From Gonium pectorale (taxonomy: Eukaryota > Chlorophyta > Chlorophyceae > Chlamydomonadales > Volvocaceae): a DNA stretch of 56,779 nt. The number at the start of each line of letters is the position of its first letter. Position 1 is the stretch's first letter. The DNA lies in the NCBI GenBank assembly GCA_001584585.1, contig LSYV01000024.1, positions 459,780-516,558 on the forward strand, read 5' to 3'. The notes under the pieces are model-generated. The model was not told the origin of the DNA. It did no database searches and saw nothing but the letters and a program-made list of their open reading frames with translations. Below, piece after piece: positions 35,201 to 44,200 of the stretch. The position numbers and the translations under genes were made by a program.

Positions 35201-38200
35201 CGGATGTGCCGCTGCCGGCGGGCTGGGAGTGGGAGGGCCCCTGGAAAGTGGACCTGTCGAGTGAGTGAATCGGTCACCGGAACAGCGGGGCGGCTGCATC
35301 TTCGCTCCGAGCCTGTCTTCAAGCTTGCGCGACGGCGTCCCATTGGAAATAATACTCAGCTTGTGGGGGGAACAGGTGGCATCAAAACGAAGCCTAGTTA
35401 ACCCGCACACCGGCGGCCTGTGCGTAAACAAGGGCCCATCCTTAGTCCTGCGTGTTCCCCCCCTGCAGGCCACGTGGACGGCGAGGGCTGGTTCTACGCC
35501 ACCGCCTCCTGGAACCTCAACTCCTACCCGCCGGCGCCCGAGCAGGCCAGGTGCGGCGCAACGGACCTGGTGCGACGACGGCGCTGGACGCGCACGCGCC
35601 GCTGCGTTGCGCCGCCTGCCGCCGCCGCCGCCGCCCCGGCTGCGGCCGCGGGGCGCGCGCGCGGCCACGTGTCGCAGGGCAGCGGTGAGCTCGACNNNNN
35701 NNNNNNNNNNNNNNNGGCTCGGCGGCCGGCACCGCAGTGCAGCANCGGGCGCAACGGGGCGGCCGCGTGCACCGGCACAGGCCGNACGTCGGTCCAGCAA
35801 GCAGACCTGCTCGGTGACCTCTTGGACTGGGGCGGGCCTACCGCTGCTGCCGCAGCTGGCCCGGGCCCCACAGCGCCCGGAGCCACGGCCGGAGCGCAGC
35901 CGGGCGGCCAGGGCGATGCGTTCGACCTGTTTGGGGACTTGGTGGTGTCCGCGCCCGCCGCGGAGTTGGTCCAGGCGCCTGATAGGCGGACGCCCCAGGC
36001 CCAGTCACGGCAGTCAGCAGGTCCGCTCGGGCATGTGAGTGCCGGAGACAGCGGCGGCGCTGGCGACGTGGAGAGCCCGCGCGGCCAGGCGGCCTGGTTG
36101 AGTGTAACGCTGGAGGCGGAGGCGCTGGAGGCGGCCGATGCCACGGCGGCGGTCGAAGGCGAGGGCGGTGGCAGCGGCGGCAGCTCGATGCTGGACTGGC
36201 GGCTGGTCGTCAGGCCGCCGCTGACGCTGCGGAACCTGCTGCCGGTTCCAGGTGGGCGGGCAGGCGGGCGATATTACCGAATGCCCGAGTAGGCGGGCGG
36301 TTGCGCTGCCGTGCCTTTGGCGCAGATGGCCAACAGTTGTTTCGCGCCTCGACTTGCTCTGCGCCTGTGAGGCTGTGCCCTGATCCGCCGAGTGCCGACC
36401 CTCGCCCCCGCCCCGCCCCAAACTGCTCAGCGCGCTACGTCATCTGGGAGGGCGGCGCCGGCGGCAGCGGGCCGCTCAGGCGGCGGCAGGTCGGGAGCAT
36501 GGCGCCCGGCGAGTCGGCCGCCGTGCTGGCAGCAGACATGCGACGCCAGGTGCGTGGGACGGTATGGGTGTGCACAACTCGCCTTTGCGACGGACAACCC
36601 TCACAGATTGTTTGCATTGTGGGCCCTATCGCACTGCGCCGGATAAGCCAGTGCTACCTGAGCGTGACTGCAGCCCACGGCATTTTCATTACAACCCTGT
36701 GGACGTTGGTGTCCGCCCGCCTGTCCGCCCGCCAGGTGTTTCTGTCGTACGCGCCCGAGGGCTGCGCCATGAGCGACCCGGTGCTGCTGAGCACGGGGCA
36801 CACCCGGAGCCAGGCGGGGGTGGCGGGTGAGGGGGTGAGGGGCTGAGGGGGTGAGGGGCGGGCCTACCTGCCTCAACCCTGACCTTCTGGGCGCCTGCTT
36901 GATGCCCTGACAAAGACACATTATATGGTAGCTAACATCCTGCCCTCTGCCGCAGGTTCAGCTGCGGCGTCCGCACAGCTGCCGAGCTTCCTGGAGTGCG
37001 CAGCGGCCGACGCCGGCCTCGCAGTCGGACATCCACCGTCACGGCCGAGCCTCAAAGTCGACATCCTGCGCGACGCCTGCGTCCCCAGCGGCTGCGGAGA
37101 CAGCGGCGGCGGCGGCGGTGAGGGCGGCCCCACGCTGCTGGCGGCAGCGGGCAGCGGCGCGGAGGCGGGCGGGCAGCTGGGCCCGAGCGAGGCGGCAGCT
37201 GCGGGCTACCCGCTGACCGTGTCCCTGCGCGCGCCGCTGTGGCTGCAGAACTGGACGGAGCTGCCGCTGCGCTGCGCGCTGGTGGCGCTGGCGCAGGAGC
37301 CGCCCCACGGGTCGGTCAGGCTCGGCGAGCAGGTGGGTGGCTGACTGCACTTCCTGCTCCAGGCCCTTACAAGTGGCTGTCGGTTTCCTCGGCCTAGATT
37401 ACAGGACAAGTTACGTCTTGAGAGCTCGAAAATCAGAATACGTGAACCACTGCGACATGTAGGCCCGTTGCCGCGACAATCAGCAGCTGCCCGCGGTTAC
37501 CCTCGCAGCCCCGGGCTCCAAACGCCCTGCACGTCGTATGCCCCGCGGAGCCGCAGCGCTCCGGCGCGGCTGGCGCTGCGGTGTCTCCGCGCTCCGTACT
37601 GCCCCTGTCGTACCCGACAGCGGCTGCCGGCTCGGCTGCTGGAGACGACGGCGGCGAGGTTGCGCTGGTGGTGTCGCTGGCGGGCGGGCCCTGGAGCCAA
37701 CCCATCCTGCTGCCCAGCCGTGACGAGGGCGGCGGAGCGGGCGGGTACGTGTGGCGCAGGCTGTCAATCAAGCGTCTAAAGCATCTCGCTACTCGGCCGC
37801 AATGCATATGCGTCCTTGCCCGGCACCGCTGGCTCTTTCCTTATCCCAGTGTGATTGTGCGAGTGCACCGGCTAACACACACGCAGCATGTTGTTTTAGG
37901 TTGCCATACTCTGAATCTTGGCCCCTCGTGTCGCAGCTCCGGCGGCGCATCAGCCGGCCCTGGCGCGTTCAGTGTCCTGATTCGGGCCCCCAGCGGCGAC
38001 GGCGGCAGTGTCCACGAAGTCGTGCTCCGACTCGAGGGCCCTAGCCCGCACGCGGTGGCCGCGGCGGTGGAGCCGCACGGCGGCGACAGCCTCCCAGCTG
38101 GCGGCTCAGGGCCCGACGCGTCCGTCCTCGTGCGCTCGGCCGCCGGCGCGCTGCTGCTGCGCCTGGAGCCGGCGCTGCTGACGGGCAGCACGTGCGGGGT

Positions 38201-41200
38201 GCCGCTGCTGCTCATGCAGCCCTCCCTTCCCATCACGCCGGGCACTGGTGCGTTGGTGCTGGTGGGGATCGGAGCGGGGCCCGTGCCTGAGAGACCGTGA
38301 TGTACTCGGCGCTGGCGGTCGGCCAAAAGGGGGATGGCACTAAGCACGGATCCGGCCTAGAGGCTTATATTGGAGGCAATTCTGGATCCTGAGAGAGCGG
38401 CAGTGGCGGTTAGCCACGGCCGGTACCCGCGCGCCGGATACGGCCTTCTTTATTTGCGGACCGGAGGTCAGGGGCCCCGCCGGCAGCCGAGGAGGCGCGC
38501 GGCTCGCGACAGCCTCTGTATTGCTCCTGACGAGTCCTCCCCGGTTCGAATCTCTCATCCCTCAGGCGCGAACTCTGCACCGCACGCGGCAGCCGACCAC
38601 CTGGCATCCTCCCCGGCCGCGACTGCTATTTCGCTGCCGCTGAGCCCCGGTGAGGCGCGGGTGGGGGCAGGGTTTGGGCCGAGCCACGGGGGCGAGACTA
38701 GACGGCAGCTGGCGCTTCACATGTTGCACCTCCTAGGGGACAGCGCCTCGCGGAAACAAGTGCTTGCCATTACCGCAGCAAATTCCACCACCTTCGGTTG
38801 ATGTCATGTCATGTTTAGTACCCGTATGTTTGCTAGTTATTTTTTCTAGTGGCTCCTCCATACACGACTCAGCTGCCCCCCGCTCGCCCTGCCCGCATGC
38901 CTTCCGCGTCCAGCCACGCACAGCTCGGCGCCCCGGATGGTGTCCTCCGCCGCTCAGCTGCCGTTGCTCGTTCGCCCGCAGGCTGCCTCTCAGCTCCGCT
39001 GCACTGGGCGCCGCCCGCCGCCCGCCACCGCCAGCTCTGCCTCGCGCTGCCGCTGCGGGGTGCAGCTCTCCGGTCCGCCGCGGCCGCCGGCGTGCCGTCC
39101 TCCGCCCTCTGGAGCGATCCGCTCTGGCTGGATCCAAGCTCCAGATCCAGTCGCACAGTGCTGTACGGGCCGTACCAGACCGCGTACGGCGGCGCCGATA
39201 CCGGTGGTGATGGTGACGGCGGCGGCGAGGCCGGGTGCGGCTGGTCCCTGGAGGCCCAGGTTGCGTTGCCCGTGTATTGCCTCGGCAGGGTACCCACGGG
39301 CGCCGTGCGGGAGACCCATGGGTCGGAGGTGACGCAGGCGGCGGAGGTGGAGGTGCGGCGGCTGCTGGTGGAGCTCTCGGAGGAGGCATGGAGGACGCGG
39401 GGGGGCGGAGGCACTGGCGGCGGAGGCGCTGGCGGCGGGAGCGGAGAAGGCGCCATCTGGCCGACAGAGGCGTGCGGCCTGGGCCTCGTCAGGATCATCC
39501 GCCGAGTGGACGGCTCACTCATTGTGGGTCTGCTACAGCTCCGCTTCATCGCGGAACCCCGTCGCAGACGCCTCTGTATTCGCCGTTGGGCCTGCAAGCC
39601 GCTGTTGTGCCATGACCTCTTTTATGGCGCGCGCATGTTTGCCCTTCTAGCTCCACTGCTCAACCCCTGCGCATGCTGCTCTCCCCCTCCTCTGCTCCAA
39701 CCTCGCGTCATATGCCCTCTCACCCGTCGCCACACCGAACGCGCACGCTACTATGCTTCCCCCATCCGCCCCCCCAGAAGCTGTTGGCCCTACCCCTCAG
39801 CCTGCGCATTGAGTGTCCCTCCCCCGGCTGCCTGCGCCTGCTGGCGGCTCGCCTGGGAGGCGCCACGCGCCATACGCTGGTCAACGCCACGCCCGCGCCC
39901 GTGCTGTGGTGCGCTGCGAGCCACGGGCCTCCCGGCGGCGGCTCTTCAGGTGGCAGCGGCCCAAGCGCTGCCGGCAGGGTGGCCGGCGAGTGGTCGCTGG
40001 CGCCGCCCTTCAGTTGTGTGCCGCTGCTGCTGCTGCTGGGAGGTGACGGCGGATCCGATGCGGGGCGGGGAGCGGCCGTGGATCTTCGGGCGACCGACGA
40101 CGCCACGAGTGGTGGGTGTCTCTCTGCCTGTACGGTCGCACGGTGTACGCCTTCATGACACATGCTGAGCCCTGTCCCGCATTTCACCTCAACTACTAGT
40201 TGTTTGCCAATGCCCATACGACGCGCCCCAACAGGCGGGCTGCGGCTGTCACTGGAGGTACAGGACAGTGGGCCGGTCCGGCGGTTCCAGGACCAGACAC
40301 TTCCGTTGACGGGCGCCGCCGGCAGCGCTCTTGCGCGGGTGCGTACGCGGGTGCGCTGCGTGCGGGGTCGCATGCACTGCCCACGACGATTGGTGCCAGG
40401 GTGGTGTCTGTGATCAAGCGCTCCTGCTTCAGCTCGTTCGACTCGTTCAACCACTTCCGGCGGCCAGGCCGTGTGTTATGTTTACAGCCTACCGGAACTT
40501 GTCGATCCCTGGATGGTTGTACCTAACCACCCGGCAGGTAACCCCGGCAGCGGACTGCGCCCTCGCCAGCTCGGGCCGTGCGCCGCTGCCGGGCGGTCGG
40601 CCCAACGCGGCCCTTGGCGCGTCCTGCCTGGAGGCGGTGCTGCGGCTGTCGGCCCTGCCGCCGCAGGCAGCCGCGGCTGCATTCACTCCGGCGGGCAGCC
40701 AGGACGGCGACGGCGGCGGCTTTCAGCTGCGACTGAGCGCGGAGCTTCCTCGCCTGGAGGTGTGCCTGGTGGACGGCGGCCCCGAGGAGCTGGCGGTGCT
40801 CACCCTGCTGGGGCTGACGCTGGAGTACGGCACGGGGGAAGCCGCAGGTGCGTGCCGTACGGCCTACGGCGGTGACACATACGTAGAGCCATTGATGTGT
40901 GGAGCGGCTCTCGGGCCATGTCTACGGACATACTACGCACGGATGATGCACGGTCATGACTGCGAAGACGATGCCACACCTTACCGCTCGTACCGTTCCT
41001 CCAGGCGGCGGGCGCTACCAGACCGGCCGCGCGCGGCTGGGCGGGCTCCAGCTGGACGACGTGACCCACGGGTCGGTCCACCCCGTGGTGCTGCGGCCGC
41101 TGGCAGACCAGCGCGCCGAAGCGGTGCTCTCGTTCTCCTACACGTGCCAGGTGGGTTGGTGCTGCGTGCATACGAGGTCTTTTTTTATCACATGTACAGG

Positions 41201-44200
41201 AGCTTCGTTTTACCGTCCTAAACAGCGCACGTGGTTGACACGGTGTTGGCCGAAGGATCGTTACTGTCACCTTGAGTTAGCCTCTCCCTGGCCTTGCGGC
41301 CTGCGTGATCATCGGTCCTTGCTCGAGCCGAAACCTGCCGGCCTCCTTCCCTATCCGGCCCACGACGCCGCGCTATGCGTCCATGCCTAGTGCCCTCTTC
41401 CCCGCCCTCCTGCCCCCTGCCTGTCCTCCCGCGCAGCCCGACGCGCTGCGGAACGCGCTGCACGTGCCAACCGTGCTGCTGCGGCTGCTGCCCCTGCGGC
41501 TGGCGCTCGGGGAGGCCCTGCTGTGGCGCATCGTGGCCTTCGCTTCGGGCATACGCCCGCCCCGCCTGCCCCGGGTGAGATAGAAGAGCAGCTGCTAGTT
41601 GGGGAACCTCCTATCTCTGGGCGGGCAAGTCCCGGGGAGGGGTGCCAGCTTTGCCCCGGTACCGGCCTCTCCTCCCACATCCAGCCCAACGCTCCGCACC
41701 CGGCTTTACTCGATTCAGCCCGCTTGTTACCGTCACGGCTGCCTGTCGCCCCGCTGTCGCTTTGGCAGGCCGCCCGGTCCGACCCTCCCCTGGCGCTGGG
41801 CATGCTGGAGGTGACCCCGCTGTCACTGCGGATCAGCTTCGCGCCGCAGCCCGCCAGCCGCCCCGCCTGGGCCCGAAGCATCTTCATGGTACGACGCAGG
41901 CCACGATCACCCGTCGCTGCCGTATCCTGGCACGCCCCCGCCGCCACCACCGCACCCGTCGCACCTGCCGCCCCCGTTGTACCCGTCGCCCCCGTTCCAC
42001 CCGTTCCCCCCGTCGGCCCCGCCGCCCCCGTCGGCATCCCGTTCCCCCGTCGGCCCCGCCGCCCCCGTCGGCATCCCGTCGTAAGCATCTTCGCACAGAA
42101 CGGAGGCGTGACTGGGTTGTGCCAAGCCCAACCAGCCTGGAACTGTACGAGCCGTCCTTACGGCTCTGACGGGGCCGATTGTGACCCGTGGGTCGCGCCC
42201 CGGCATCTCGTCACGGGCCTCCCCAAACACATGAACGCTGCGTACCTGCTGTCTGCACCCACAGGTGGGCCTTAACCTGGCGCAGATCAGCGACGCCGAC
42301 GTGAAGCTGCGAGGTGGGTGGGGTCGCACGGCGGTATGCAGCGGGCGTTGACGACGGCACGTTGCCTCGCTTGCGTTGGGTGCCTTGATGACGTGAACGC
42401 CTAGGAGGGTCTCTCACAGGAGCGCTCCAACAATGGCGTCTGTGCATAACGATGCTCGTAATCCCATTCGCTGATGGATGGAATACTCTAGCCTACGTGC
42501 GCCGGCTCTCGCGGCCTAACGTGCGCCGCCGCCAAACTCTTTTCCAGCCCTTTGACGGCCCGCCTGCCTTTCCACCTCCCTCGCCCCTCCCCCTCTCAGG
42601 CATGCGCCTCGAGTCCGCCCGCCTGCCCCGCGCCCAGCTGCACGCGCTGCTCGCCTCCCGGGCGCAGTACGAGGCGGCGGAGGCCGGGTCGGCGCTGCTG
42701 CGGACGCTGCTGCTGAAAGCGGGCGTCCGCACCGGCCTGCGCGCCGCTGCGCAGACGGCCGGCATCGTGGCCCTCAGCGTGCTGGTGCCAGGAGCCGCGG
42801 CCGCCGCGGTGCTGGTGGGGACGGGCTTCTCGGCGGGCCGCGCCTGGTCGTTACTGTCGGGACAGTCCGCCACGGCGGCGGCGGCCGCGGCGGGCGGCGC
42901 GGAGGGCGGCGGGTGCAGCCTGGAGCGGGAGTGCGGCCGAATGCGGCTGCAGCGGGCGGCCCAAGGTGGGTGGGCGACAGTTCCTGAGGGGGCAGCACCT
43001 GCCCGCGAGCATGACGCCAAGTGGCGTGTAGGTACACACAGCTGGCTTCGGCAGAACCGGTACCCATTGGTGCAGGCGCAGACGGGACCCCGAGTCCGTG
43101 CCGTGCGTGTTTGGGGCCATCTCCTCACCGCGGGCTCATCTGCTGTTCCCTTGGTTTGTCGCCGGCCGGCGCAGAGCGCTGCGTGGCGCCCTTCCGGCTG
43201 GCCTCCGCGCTGGGCGCTGCGCTGCTGGGCGCGCTGGCCGCCCGCCCGGGCTGCGCCCAGCTCCGACCCGACCGCTACGTGCGGCACTGGCTGCTGGCGG
43301 CAGGCGGCGGAGGGGCAGGCGGAGGCGGAGGCGGGGAGGTGCTGCTGGCGACGGACCGCCGGCTGCTGCTCGTGACGGCTCCGGGTAGGCTGGGGCGGTG
43401 GGCTGTCGGATGGGTTGGTGCGTTGTCAGGTGGGAGCCACGTGAGATAATGAACGGGCGGATGCAACGCTTGTGTACCACGCTTGTGTACCATACATGTA
43501 CCATGGCAGCTTGCGTGGCATGTTGCTTTGTCTGCGGGGTGTCTATGCAGTGTGTCGACAATGGGTATGGGGGTGGTGTCAGGAGCTATGCGGGTTGATG
43601 CTCGGACAGCCTAGCGGATGATAATGGTTTTGTTGTATTGCTTCTTCGCGCTATCTCTTGATTGTGTATGGCCCGTGCCGCATGCAGAGTTTGCGGCCCT
43701 GCAGCGGTCCCTGGCGACCGGGGAGGCGGCCGCGGCGCGCGCCAGCTGGGTGCCCGCCTCGGGCGCGGCCGTGGTGTGGTCGCTGCCCTGGGCCGGCCTG
43801 CTGGCGGCGGAGGTGGCGGCCTGGCACGACGGTGGCGGTGGGCCCGCGGGGCCCGCCACGCTGCTGCTGCACCGCGCCCGCCCCGACCGCGCGGGCCGCG
43901 TCTTCCACTCGGCTGTGTGCGGGTGCGTGTGCGGGCTGGGCTAGGGTGGGGTGCGGTGGGGTGGGGGTTTAAAGGAGGGCTTGGGGGCCCCACGGGGGGG
44001 ACCGGGGTTCAGGGCACCCGTTGGCATCAGGGCTCGCCCAGGAAGGGGTAGCGAAGGGGTCGGGGAGGGGGTCGCGTACGTGTGCGGGCTGGGGTGGGGG
44101 CCTCGGCAGGGGGGGCCAGGGGCCCAGGGCGCCCGGTGGAGCCAGGGCTCGTCCAGGGAAGGCACATGGGAGGGAGGGCCCAGGAGGGCTTTGCCGCGAT

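Noticed and set aside
38540..38552. GGTTCGAATC, like a tRNA B box
   Set aside because: The flanking bases do not form a T stem or an acceptor stem, and it sits just upstream of a VPS13 exon.
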